Source of the DNA: an uncultured Chlorobiaceae bacterium
GTDB taxonomy: Bacteria > Bacteroidota > Chlorobiia > Chlorobiales > Chlorobiaceae
Reading direction: 5' to 3'
Length of the DNA stretch: 15,237 nt
NCBI GenBank assembly: GCA_903838095.1
Contig: CAILXE010000461.1
Coordinates: 1-15,237, forward strand
This document shows positions 1 to 9,000 of the stretch, piece by piece. The translations under genes and the position numbers were made by a program. The first letter of the stretch is position 1, and every line of letters starts with the position of its first letter. The notes under the pieces were generated by a model. That model saw only the letters and a program-made list of their open reading frames with translations. It did not search any database and was not told the DNA's origin.

Positions 1-770
1 CGCCCTTTTTTAGAGAGTAAGGCTGGTAATTTAATCGTGATCTGAAAGAAAAACCATTTGTTCAGCCAAAATTTTGTAAGTTGACCCGGTGACCGGAACA
101 AGCGGAAGGCGAAGCACATTTTCAATGATCGATACAGAGTTTAAAGCTGCATATCGAAAAGACTGGTGATTTTGGAAGGCATACCTTAATTGATCAGATT
201 GGCTATAGTGACAAGATAGCGGCTTATGCTTTCAAGGCGAAAGAGGGTGACCTTTCAGACGTTATTGAGACGGCCAAAGGATTTTATGTTATACGTCTGA
301 CTGGTAAAAATGATACAGGATACCGCTTGCTCGACAAGGATCTGAAGGCTGCTATTTCAACCCAACTGATGCGGGAAAAGAAAGGTGACGCTCTGGAGCA
401 AAAGCTTGCGGCAATGAAAGGCCCAGGCGTGACGCTTGAAAAGATAGTGGCGACCAATCCGGCGTTGCGTATGGTTACAGCCGACAGTATTCGGTGGCGT
501 GATGGATTTATTCCAGGGTATGGTGTTGATCCTGCTCTTGTTGAAGGTATGTCCGGACTTGTGCCCGGAAAGCTTTCTTCACCTGTAAAAACAAGTGACG
601 GCTATGCGCTTGTGCAGCTTCGTGGGAAATCGCTTCCTGCCGGGCTCAATATAGCGGGTGAAAAAATCCGGCTTGCCCCTCAACTGCTTCGCGCAAAACA
701 TGAGCAGCTCTTTTCCGAGTATTTTGCGTCATTACGCAAAAATGCAAAAATAGAGGACTTGCGACCCTGA
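1..770 (+). pseudogene. C-terminal part of a PpiC/PpiD-type peptidyl-prolyl isomerase, 5' part disrupted
   Basis: Parvulin-type periplasmic PPIases of the SurA/PpiD kind catalyse prolyl isomerisation and chaperone outer-membrane proteins. An open frame runs from 129 to the TGA at 768-770. Its first part (about 160-310) resembles a rotamase core (GDFGRHTLID, later GFYVIRLTGK). A second rotamase-like block follows (FIPGYGVDP, GLVPGKLSSPVKTSDGYALVQL), then a PpiD-style basic tail (YFASLRKNAKIEDLRP). No ATG, GTG or TTG occurs in this frame between 129 and the TTG at 327, and starting at 327 would remove half the domain. The same frame upstream still looks protein-like (FNRDLKEKPF, PEQAEGEAHF) but is cut by TAA at 18 and 27 and TGA at 90 and 126. 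The gene therefore appears decayed; sequencing error near a contig end is the main alternative. It is convergent with ptsI, leaving a 24-nt gap. Family assignment is fairly sure; pseudogene status is inference. Confidence 0.6.
722..741. repeat. Perfect 8-bp hairpin near the convergent gene ends
   Basis: TTTTGCGT (722-729) and ACGCAAAA (734-741) are exact reverse complements around a 4-nt loop. The hairpin sits inside the last codons of the PPIase frame, 54 nt past the ptsI stop. No U-run follows the stem in either direction, so it is not a standard intrinsic terminator, although it could help end ptsI transcription. Chance is possible in this A/T-rich stretch. Confidence 0.3.
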
Positions 771-794
771 GTTCGTTCCTGCTCTCTCCCTCTT

Positions 795-2585
795 TCATTC
801 ATGTGCGGCCTGGAAATCTTCCAGGCACGCCTTGATTCCGTCTGAACTATCCAGCCTGAGGCATTGATTGGCAAGAGCTTCAGTTTCAGCAAGTGAAAAC
901 CGCGATACCAGTGATTTCAGTGTCGGGATATCCGAGGTGACAACGCTGAATTTTCTCAATCCGCATCCTATAAGAAAGGGAAGGGCGAGAGGGTCAGAAC
1001 CCATATCACCACAGATCATCACTTTGCAGTGATTCTTTTGCGCTGTCGTAATTATCCGGTGCAGTTGCCGGATAATTGCAGGATGAAATTTTTCAAAAAG
1101 ATCCTGCACAATAACATTGTTTCTGTCTACCGCCAGGGTATACTGCGTCAGGTCATTGGTTCCGATGCTTATAAAATCAACGCATCTTGTTATTTCATCA
1201 ATGATCTCTACGGCAGCAGGAAGCTCTATCATTGCCCCTACACCCGGTTTTTCAAGTTGTCCATCTGTTTCCTGCAAGAGATCGCTGTAGTGTCTGTCAA
1301 CGGCAGCCTGAACATTTCTGATCTCTTCGAGAGACATGATCATGGGAATCAGAATATCGATATTGCCATGTTTGTTTGCCTTGATGACAGCTCTGACCTG
1401 CGCGTCAAGAATTTCGGGCAGATCAATCAGAATACGGATTCCCCTCCATCCGAGGTTTGGATTTGGTTCCTTGACCGGCGAATAGATCAGTTTGTCGCCG
1501 CCAATATCAAACAGACGGATATCAAGTGGCATTGGAGCAATTGCTTCAGCCATTTCGAGGTAACAGGCGTACTGCTCTGACTCTCTGGGGACTTTCGTGC
1601 CTTCGGTGAAAAGGTTTTCGCTTCTGAACAGGCCAACTCCTTCCGCTCCCGCTGTTGTCAGACTGTGCGTCTCTTCCTTGAAGTCAATATTGGCATAAAA
1701 GGTAATCCTGACACCGCATTTGGTTGTGGCCGGAAGCTCCGCCAGTAAAGAAGAATCGTCTATATTTTTTTTCTCCGACTCTTTTTTACTGAGATATTGC
1801 TCGACGGTTTTCTCTTCAGGGTTTGTAATAACGGCACCGGTACTGCCATCAATGATCATCTGCATGCCTGTGGCGACCTTTGTGGAGAGGTTGCCAAGCC
1901 CGACGACGATCGGAATATTGAGTGACTTGCAGATCAGTGAGATATGGGAGGTTTTTCCTCCTGAATCGGTAACAAATCCTTTGACATTGCTGCGGCTCAA
2001 CAGAATGATATCTGCCGAAGAGAGATTATCAGACGAAACGATGACTCCCTCGGGTATCCAGGAGTGCAGTTTTCTGATGTGCAGGTTTCTGATAATCCGG
2101 TTTTTGATATCGAGCAGATCATCAGCTCGATCCTGAAAAATGACCTCTTCTGAATTTTTAAACTTCTGCAGATACTGATCAAACTCCTCTTCTATAACAA
2201 GATGAGCGCCCTTTCTTTCCGATCTGATACGATTGGCAATGGTATTGATCAGTATCGGATCGTGAAGCATCATGATTTGGGCCTGGAAAAGATTTGAATA
2301 GCTTTTTCCAAGTTTTCTGATCGTGACGTGTTCAATTTTTTTCAGCTCATGTTCAGATCGGTTCAACGCGGAACGAAATTTTTCGATCTCTTCACTGATG
2401 TTTTTGTCGGTCAGTTCCCGGATCTCATGTTTGCTTTCCTCCTTGATAAACGCATAGCACTCTCCTATCGCAATGCCTTTCGATGCTCCAATTCCTTCGT
2501 ATGTTGTTTCGGGGCCTATGATTGGGGGCGGCACCGGTCTTGATGTTCTGTTTCCAGAGTTTGGTAGCTGAGTGTTGTCCTGCAT
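795..2585 (-). CDS. ptsI: Phosphoenolpyruvate-protein phosphotransferase (PTS enzyme I)
   Basis: Enzyme I takes phosphate from PEP onto a histidine and passes it to HPr in the cytoplasm. The 596-residue protein has the full family layout. The N-terminal PEP-utiliser domain begins at YEGIGASKGIAIG (29-41). The HPr-binding helical region follows, then the phosphohistidine motif GGKTSHISL with H214. The PEP-binding barrel carries LFRSENLF (R321), RLFDIGGDK (R357), GAMIELPAA (E454), GTNDLTQYTLAVDR (N477, D478, R488) and the acid/base cysteine in MICGDM (C525). It is about 20 residues longer than E. coli EI, mainly from a polar, proline-rich N-terminal extension of about 28 residues. No later start codon precedes the domain, so the ATG at 2585 stands. 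It lies 9 nt after dnaB with no clear Shine-Dalgarno, suggesting coupled translation. No HPr, EIIA or sugar permease lies in the window, so a regulatory phosphorelay role is inferred, not shown. Confidence 0.95.
   Translation of the reverse strand: MQDNTQLPNSGNRTSRPVPPPIIGPETTYEGIGASKGIAIGECYAFIKEESKHEIRELTDKNISEEIEKFRSALNRSEHELKKIEHVTIRKLGKSYSNLFQAQIMMLHDPILINTIANRIRSERKGAHLVIEEEFDQYLQKFKNSEEVIFQDRADDLLDIKNRIIRNLHIRKLHSWIPEGVIVSSDNLSSADIILLSRSNVKGFVTDSGGKTSHISLICKSLNIPIVVGLGNLSTKVATGMQMIIDGSTGAVITNPEEKTVEQYLSKKESEKKNIDDSSLLAELPATTKCGVRITFYANIDFKEETHSLTTAGAEGVGLFRSENLFTEGTKVPRESEQYACYLEMAEAIAPMPLDIRLFDIGGDKLIYSPVKEPNPNLGWRGIRILIDLPEILDAQVRAVIKANKHGNIDILIPMIMSLEEIRNVQAAVDRHYSDLLQETDGQLEKPGVGAMIELPAAVEIIDEITRCVDFISIGTNDLTQYTLAVDRNNVIVQDLFEKFHPAIIRQLHRIITTAQKNHCKVMICGDMGSDPLALPFLIGCGLRKFSVVTSDIPTLKSLVSRFSLAETEALANQCLRLDSSDGIKACLEDFQAAHE
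1050..1077. repeat. 10-bp perfect inverted repeat inside ptsI
   Basis: AATTATCCGG (1050-1059) and CCGGATAATT (1068-1077) are exact reverse complements with an 8-nt spacer. In the ptsI mRNA one G-U wobble and one G-C pair can extend the stem. The repeat encodes the palindromic peptide IIRQLHRII (residues 504-512) in the conserved barrel, so the protein sequence alone may explain it. Confidence 0.45.
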
Positions 2586-2594
2586 AATAATGTG

Positions 2595-4118
2595 TTAAAA
2601 AGGTGCGTCGTCCTGAGCGATGAATGCGCTGCTTTTCAATTTTTCTGCATCTTCCAGAGAGTGGCTGTGTCGTTCCTGTTCAAACGAAGCGACAGATTCA
2701 TCCCCGTTTTTAATGTAAGCATTTGCGGTTGACTGAAATCGCCCATAGTTTTTAAGGAACAATAATCTTATGTCGCCGATAGGGCCATTTCGCTGCTTGC
2801 CTATGACAATTTCAACAATATCTTTTGTCGATGATCCATCTTCAAACGTCGTTTTGCCATACATTTCAGGCCTTGACAGAAACATCACGACATCAGCGTC
2901 CTGCTCAATGGAACCGGATTCTCTCAGGTCACTGAGCTGGGGTCTTCGGTCTCCTGAGCGTTGTTCGACAGATCGGTTAAGCTGAGCCAAAGCGATAACC
3001 GGAATATTGAGCTCCTTGGCCAGCGCCTTCAGCGATCGGGATATCTGGGCGATCTCCTGCTCCCTGTTTGTTCTGCCATCCCTTACGGGTGTGACCAACT
3101 GAAGGTAATCAACAACAAGCATGCCGATATTGTGCTCCTGTTTCATCCTTCGGGTTTTTGCGGCGAGTTCCATAATGGAGATGCCGGGGGTATCGTCAAT
3201 AAACAGCTTGGCTTCATTCAGCTTGTCCATACTGTTGATGATCCGCCCCATCATTTCAGGTGTTATACGGCCAGTTCTGACAAGCTGGGACTCAACATAA
3301 GCTTCAGCGCACATGAGCCTTATGGCCAATTGCACTTCCGCCATTTCAAGACTGAAAAAAAGGACAGGGGTATCAAAATCAACGGCAGCATTACGGGCAA
3401 CCGCAAGTGCCAATGCCGTTTTACCGGCGGAAGGCCTTGCTGCAATGATAATCATGTCGGAAGGCTGAAATCCGGCGGTGAGCTGATCAAGTTCTGAAAA
3501 TCCTGAGCCTACGCCGGTGACGGATGATTGAGATGCCCGGAGACTTTCGAGCATTCGGATTCCGTTTTTAACCAGCTCTTTAATTAATGAGGCTTTCTTT
3601 TTGATGCCAGCCTGGGAGATATTGAAAAACTGCTGTGAGGCATGTTCGACAAGATCAAAAATGTCCATTGACGAGCCGTAGGCTGCGCCGGAGATTTTGG
3701 CTGATATGGAGATCATCCTGCGGTAAAGGTATTTTTCCTTTGCCAGGCGGGCATAGTACTCAATATTGGCAGCGCTGATCACTTTGCCGGAAAGCTCGGC
3801 AAGGTAATGGCGTCCGCCAACGGCTTCAAGTTCACTCATTTTCAGCAGCTCTTCGCTGACGGTGATAATATCAATAGCCTGTCGCTTATGATAAAGCTGC
3901 ATCATGGCCTTGAAAATGATCTGATGACGGCGTTCATAAAAAACCTCTTCGCCGTTATCGCCGAAAATCTGGATGACCTGTTCAATGGGATCATCCTCAA
4001 GCAGAATACAGGCCAAAACCTCCTGTTCAATTTCAGTTGAATAGGGGGGAACACGGCTCTCCTGACTGAAATCGATATCCTGGCTGAAATCTATGGCAAC
4101 GGGTGCTTTCTTGATCAT
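2595..4118 (-). CDS. dnaB: Replicative DNA helicase DnaB
   Basis: DnaB is the hexameric ATP-driven helicase that unwinds DNA at the replication fork and recruits primase. The 507-residue product shows the usual two-domain form. The N-terminal collar domain starts around PYSTEIEQEVLACIL (26-40), and a linker follows to about residue 200. The RecA-like ATPase carries Walker A (ARPSAGKTA, K233 and T234), catalytic glutamate in FSLEMAE (E258), Walker B (MLVVDYLQL, D337), the H4 motif around LRESGSIEQDADVVMFL, and the arginine finger in GKQRNGPIG (R443). The P-loop is uninterrupted, so there is no intein. The C-terminal tail after about residue 470 is polar and variable. The ATG at 4118 follows the udg stop by 9 nt, with only a weak GAGTG-like Shine-Dalgarno. 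A short tandem duplication lies near the start. Length and motifs are normal and the call is near certain. Confidence 0.98.
   Translation of the reverse strand: MIKKAPVAIDFSQDIDFSQESRVPPYSTEIEQEVLACILLEDDPIEQVIQIFGDNGEEVFYERRHQIIFKAMMQLYHKRQAIDIITVSEELLKMSELEAVGGRHYLAELSGKVISAANIEYYARLAKEKYLYRRMISISAKISGAAYGSSMDIFDLVEHASQQFFNISQAGIKKKASLIKELVKNGIRMLESLRASQSSVTGVGSGFSELDQLTAGFQPSDMIIIAARPSAGKTALALAVARNAAVDFDTPVLFFSLEMAEVQLAIRLMCAEAYVESQLVRTGRITPEMMGRIINSMDKLNEAKLFIDDTPGISIMELAAKTRRMKQEHNIGMLVVDYLQLVTPVRDGRTNREQEIAQISRSLKALAKELNIPVIALAQLNRSVEQRSGDRRPQLSDLRESGSIEQDADVVMFLSRPEMYGKTTFEDGSSTKDIVEIVIGKQRNGPIGDIRLLFLKNYGRFQSTANAYIKNGDESVASFEQERHSHSLEDAEKLKSSAFIAQDDAPF
4061..4096 (-). repeat. Imperfect 18-bp tandem duplication in the dnaB 5' end
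   Basis: Two adjacent 18-bp units (4061-4078 and 4079-4096) match at 14 of 18 positions. They encode the doubled peptide IDFSQD-IDFSQE at residues 9-20, in the non-conserved leader before the collar domain. This looks like a replication-slippage duplication with no visible cost to the helicase. Confidence 0.6.
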
Positions 4119-4127
4119 CTGTTCACT

Positions 4128-4772
4128 CTAATTTTCAGTGTGGTTCTCTTGGGCAAAGAGAGTTCCGTAATGGCGCATCATGACCTGAATATCTTCCCAG
4201 CATCCCCTTTTCCAGTTAGGATTACGCAGAAGTGCTGCGGGATGATAGGTAATAAAACAGTCATACCCTTGCCATTTTATCAGTTTTCCTCTCATGGCTC
4301 CCAGCGACAGAGTGTTATCCAGAATGGTGTTGGCTGCCACTTTGCCCATCATCAGGATAATTTTTGGTTTGATAATTTGAAGCTGACTGAGTAACCATGG
4401 CATACAACTTTTAATTTCATGCTCAAGCGGATTTCTGTTGCCGGGTGGACGACATTTCAGAATATTGCAGATATAGACCTCCTCGCGGCGGAACCCTGCG
4501 GCCTGAAGGATTTTATCAAGGAGCTGTCCGGATCGGCCCACAAACGGTCTGCCTGAAGCATCCTCCTCAGCTCCCGGGGCTTCTCCGATAACCACCAGAT
4601 TTGCCGATGGATTACCTTCACCAAACACAAAATTCTGTCGTGTGTCGGCAAGCTGGCATTTGTGACACTCTTTTGCGGTATCATATAAAAGGGCCAGACC
4701 TGCGGAAGAAGATACCGGGTTTTTCTCTGCTGGCCGGTTCTGTTCATTTTCATCAAATAAAAAACCTTGCAT
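4128..4772 (-). CDS. Family 4 uracil-DNA glycosylase (4Fe-4S)
   Basis: This enzyme removes uracil, produced by cytosine deamination, from DNA to start base-excision repair. The 214-residue protein carries motif A (GEAPGAEED, 63-71), followed by [13 protein letters not shown], and motif B (HPAAL, 177-181). Four cysteines match the iron-sulfur pattern of family 4/5 enzymes: C36 and C39 in CHKC, then C107 ([12 protein letters not shown]) and C123. The GEAPG motif with following acidic residues favours family 4 over family 5. The N-terminal 25 residues are variable. The start is the ATG at 4772, 22 nt after coaBC, without a convincing Shine-Dalgarno; the stop is 9 nt before dnaB. Its place between coaBC and dnaB suggests expression with housekeeping genes rather than as an SOS unit. 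Family-level function is firm. I give no symbol because naming for this family is inconsistent. Confidence 0.94.
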   Translation of the reverse strand: MQGFLFDENEQNRPAEKNPVSSSAGLALLYDTAKECHKCQLADTRQNFVFGEGNPSANLVVIGEAPGAEEDASGRPFVGRSGQLLDKILQAAGFRREEVYICNILKCRPPGNRNPLEHEIKSCMPWLLSQLQIIKPKIILMMGKVAANTILDNTLSLGAMRGKLIKWQGYDCFITYHPAALLRNPNWKRGCWEDIQVMMRHYGTLFAQENHTEN

Positions 4773-4794
4773 GAAAAAATAACGTTTTCAAGGG

Positions 4795-6024
4795 TTAGTG
4801 CAGATTTTCGGGCAAGAGTTTTTCTATGGCATCAAGAAGCTTGCCTGCGGCATCATCCTTTGGTAATTGCGGAAGCTCTGTTGTTACACCATTACTCTCT
4901 ATCAGGGTAAGAATATTTGTGTCAACATCAAAACCTGAGGTTTTCCGGTCAAAAAAATTAAATGCAATCAGGTCAAGATTTTTCGCAGACAATTTTTTTC
5001 GGGCATTGTCGAGGCCGGTTTGAGTTTCAAGTGCAAACCCTATGGCAAGTTGACCTGAGGCTTTCTGCTTGCCAAATTCGCCAAGGATATCGGGATTTTT
5101 TACAAGGGTAAATGCTATCTCATCCTCATCTTTTTTCATTTTTCCTTCGCAAGGGGCAAGAGGGCGGTAATCAGAAACGGCGGCAGCACTGATAAAAATA
5201 TCGCAAGTCCTGAACAGGGGCAAAGCAGTGTCGAGCATCTCCTGTGCGCTTTCAACATCATGTCGATCGACTTCAAAAGGTGTTTCAAGATGAACCGGGC
5301 CGGTAATGAGCGTCACTCTGGCGCCTCTTTTTGCTGCGGCACGAGCAATGGCAAATCCCATTTTGCCCGAAGAGTAGTTGGAGATGAAACGGACACCGTC
5401 AATTTTTTCGCGAGTCGGGCCGGCGGTCACGACCACCGATTTATCGCGAAGAGGAGAGTGCAGAAGAGCTGAAGAGAGTTCCTGTTCAAGATAGCCAAGG
5501 ATAGATTCAGGTTCCGGCATACGTCCGAGGCCGCAAAGTCCTGAAGCAAGTTCCCCGCTTTCAGGATTGATGACAGTGCATCCCTGTGCTATGAGAATTT
5601 TAATGTTTCTCTGAACGGAAGGAGAGAGAAACATTTGACCGTCCATAGCAGGAAAGATCAACACCGGTTTGCCGGGTCGCAGGGTGAGAAAGCAGGCGGA
5701 AAGCATGTCGTCGCAGAGGCCACTGCTGAGTTTGGCCAGAGTATTGGCGGTTGCCGGTGCTATCACAAAAGCATCAGCCCATTCACCGAGAGAGATATGG
5801 CCGGTGTAGTCAGTATTTTCTGAAACTGTGGGAGGAAAAATCTTTCGATACACCTGTTCGCCTGAAACGGTTGCAAGTGCCAGTTCACTGACAAAATGGC
5901 AGCCTCCATCAGTGAGCGCCACTTTAACATTTGCGCCCTGTTTTTTTAATAATCTTACCAACTGTGGCGTTTTATAGGCGGCAATGCCTCCACAGATACC
6001 GACAATAATATTTTTCCCTTTCAA
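4795..6024 (-). CDS. coaBC: Bifunctional phosphopantothenoylcysteine decarboxylase / phosphopantothenate-cysteine ligase
   Basis: CoaBC catalyses two steps of coenzyme A synthesis: ligation of cysteine to 4'-phosphopantothenate, then FMN-dependent decarboxylation to 4'-phosphopantetheine. The 409-residue protein begins with the flavoprotein fold (NIIVGICGGIAAYK, 5-18), catalytic H76 in GHISL, and APATANTLAK (89-98). The ligase half starts near residue 194 with VVTAGPTREKIDGVRFISNY, then SSGKMG, AAAVSDYRP, KMKK and LVKNPDI (N310). The decarboxylase half has PAMDGQM (D128) where E. coli has PAMN, and ASGLCG (S161) where E. coli has ACG. To my recollection both variants are common in the Bacteroidetes/Chlorobi group. 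The start is a TTG (revcomp of 6022-6024). No ATG or GTG exists upstream in frame before a stop at about 6067, the next Met is residue 107, and a GGGA lies a little over 10 nt upstream. The gap from tamB is 61 nt. Confidence 0.96.
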   Translation of the reverse strand: MKGKNIIVGICGGIAAYKTPQLVRLLKKQGANVKVALTDGGCHFVSELALATVSGEQVYRKIFPPTVSENTDYTGHISLGEWADAFVIAPATANTLAKLSSGLCDDMLSACFLTLRPGKPVLIFPAMDGQMFLSPSVQRNIKILIAQGCTVINPESGELASGLCGLGRMPEPESILGYLEQELSSALLHSPLRDKSVVVTAGPTREKIDGVRFISNYSSGKMGFAIARAAAKRGARVTLITGPVHLETPFEVDRHDVESAQEMLDTALPLFRTCDIFISAAAVSDYRPLAPCEGKMKKDEDEIAFTLVKNPDILGEFGKQKASGQLAIGFALETQTGLDNARKKLSAKNLDLIAFNFFDRKTSGFDVDTNILTLIESNGVTTELPQLPKDDAAGKLLDAIEKLLPENLH

Positions 6025-6085
6025 GAGTCTTTTCCCAGGTTTATTGCAGAATGGAACGTTACTAATTTACAAAAACCGGGCGGAA

Positions 6086-9000
6086 TTATCTCTTCTTGTC
6101 GGATGATGGTATGAGACTTTTCCAGAACTTATCCCAGCTTTGGAAGCGTTCTTTGTAAGAGAGGCTGATGCCCCATGTTTCAGCAGGTTTTTGTAAATTG
6201 CTTATTGATGTTGTGCTTCCGGTAAGGCCGAAAGAGCGGGAAGCTTCAAGGTACACTTTTGGAGTAATTCTGTACTCAATTTTCTGGGCGGTACCGTAAT
6301 AGTTGGCGATTGCAGTTTTGCCGATGTCGGGAGAACTGCCTGTGCCGATAAAGCGCACTTTTCCCTCAGTGCCTGGTACGCTGAGCGCAAAGTACAGGTC
6401 GAGTCCACTCAGGGCGCCACGTTTATCCATTCCCAGATTGACATTAAAGCTTTCAAGTCCGCCAATATCCTGAATAAGCCTGGAAATGCGAGATGAAAGA
6501 ATGCCGGTGCCGGTAGAGAACCCTACGCTGGCAACAGCGATATTGCCTGACTGGCCGCTGCTTCCCGGTTTGATATACCATTGCTTTGAAAGCAGCATAG
6601 AGATAACATTCAATTCCGCATTGGGATCAATCTGGCTTGTATGACCGCCGATCATGTTGACTGAGGCATAGGGCTGAGTCTGTTCATTCAGGTAATAACC
6701 CATAGTAACTTGAGGATCATTCAGCGTGCCGGTCATGGCAAGAAGCAGCTTGACATTGTCGCGGTCACCGGTCTGCTGGCTGGACGCGTTCACATACTTG
6801 CTGCCGTAGAGGTTGTCCATAACACCGTTTCTGATATCAACATTGTTCCAGGTAATTTTTCCTCCATTCTCCAGGTCAAAGTTTGAGTTGGAAAATCTGT
6901 ATTTCCCGCCAATGACGTTGACCGAACCAAAAAGTCTGTATTGCTGATTTTTTTTATTGACAATAAGAGAGAGATTGTTGACTGAGGTTTCAAGTTGTTC
7001 GCCTCTGATGCGGTCAAAAATAACCGTATACATCAACGGTTCAACACTGCTGAAACGCAGGTTTTTTATCTGCAGAATATCAATCAGTGAATGATAAAAC
7101 TCAGTCGGTTTTGTTATCTCGCGATTTTTTTTCATGCCCGGAGAGTTCGAAGCGGGATAACGGGGCACAAATTCAATAAATTTCTCAACCCCTACATACT
7201 TTGCGCTTTCATTGGCACCTGATCGATAGAGCGAAAAATCTGCGGCATCAATTCTTAATTCCCCTTCAACAACCGGTTCAGAGATATTTCCATGAACCAG
7301 AATGTTGTTGGTCGTTCCGGTAATGCTTCCAAACGAGGTTTCATCCTGCATGTCTTTTTTGTTAAACAACAGGAGCTGGTTAAATTGGGCGGCAAGATCC
7401 AGCTCTTTTGGTTCCAGCTTTTCAAGCTTCACCAGACCATCTATTGTTCCGTTACCGTGGACGTTATCACTGATGGTTACGTTCCGCAGTTCAATAGCTT
7501 TTTGTGTCGCATACACATCGCCGTTGAGTTGATAAGAGACCTGCGTCGGCTCAATTTTAATTTTTGTTTGACGCAGATGAGTGGTCAGATAAATGTCTGG
7601 TTGTGGTGTTCTGCCTTCGATTTTGAGGGTTGTTGGCATTACCCCTTCAGCCGAAGTAAAGAAAGGAAGCAGGTATTCAAGAAACTGGGCAGAAAGATTA
7701 TCCGAGCGGAACGATGCACTTATGCTTTGCTGCTCCGCTATATGCAATTGCAAGGGATAGTAATTGAGAACCAGAGGAATAGTTCCGCTTCCTTCTACTG
7801 TGTTCAACGATGATATAGCTTGCTCCTGCATTTTTTCTGGTATCGGAAGATTGCTGTGCATTTCAAAGCGGAGCTGATTATTACGATGCACAGCATTGCC
7901 TTGCAGAATCCCTACCGTGAATTTATCATAACGTATGTCCTTTCCGTTGATGCTGAGCACACTTGTTTTGGAGTCCGGGTTTCCGCTGATCGTCAAGGAG
8001 GCATTGATTGTTCCTGAAAGCTTGTCGAGAGAGGGATCCAGCGCAAATCGTTTCAGTTCGTTGAGTTCAACATTTGACAGGGTGCATTGAAAGCTGCCAG
8101 GTTGAGAGTTGCTGAGTTCCCCATCCAGCATTGCCTGTTGTGCCCCTTTTGATATCGTAAAACGGTTGAATCTTGCCGACGTTCTGCCAAGCACGAGACG
8201 TGAATTTTCTGCGGCCTGCCAGGTTCCTGAATTGTCTTTTATAGCGAGTTGGTTAAACAAGAGCGCATAGCCACTGTCGATTTTTGTTGCGGCAAATTTT
8301 ACAGAGACACTTTGGTCGGGCTCTGGTATGGCAAGGTCAAGAGAGGCTTCAAGCTGTGACGGGATATAGGTGCATGAGAAACTGGCATGGCCAGCTTTTT
8401 TGTCGGCAACGGCTATTGATGACGCCTTGCCCGTTGCTGATGCTTTAGAGACTCCACTGCCGTTGCAATTCATTCCGGCATCCATGAAAAGATTTTCAAG
8501 CAATAGATGATTATGGAAGTGCAGACTGGCAAGGTTGATTGAAGAGCTGATCGCACATTGTCCGTTACGATAGACGGCATCTCCTTCAGCTTTGCCCTGT
8601 AACGCAATATTTTGAAACGGCAAAAACGGAGCGAAAGGCGTGATATCTTTGACAGCGATGCGGTAGCGTACGGCAAATGGCTTCTTGAAGGTATTTGCCG
8701 TCATGACCGGCGCTGCAGGTGCGCTTTTCCAGATATTCTGCGCTGTTATTTCGCGGGTAATTCCTGCGCCGGCAAAACGTCCCAGATTCATCAGTTCCGC
8801 AAATGAATAATCTCCTTCCGCAAGAATATCGACAAAATCAGTGTTTATGCTTGTTCGTGAAGAAGCGCCGTTCTGAACAATTTCAAGAGTTGCTTTTGAT
8901 CGATCGTTAAGCTCGAAACCGTTGATGGAAGACGGCGCGAACTGTATCATTCCAGAGACGTTCAGCATTCCGGGATCAAATCCAGAACCCTGAATGGCAA

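Noticed and set aside
90..128. In-frame TGA codons read as selenocysteine
   Set aside because: TAA stops occur in the same frame just upstream, no SECIS-like hairpin follows, and PPIases are not selenoproteins.
1029..1580. 183-codon plus-strand frame opposite ptsI
   Set aside because: The minus strand carries the intact catalytic barrel of enzyme I here; the plus frame is Cys/Arg-rich and unlike any family.
7292..7813. 173-codon plus-strand frame opposite tamB
   Set aside because: It is antisense to a continuous 1511-codon frame with a consistent beta-strand pattern, and no motif or ribosome site supports it.
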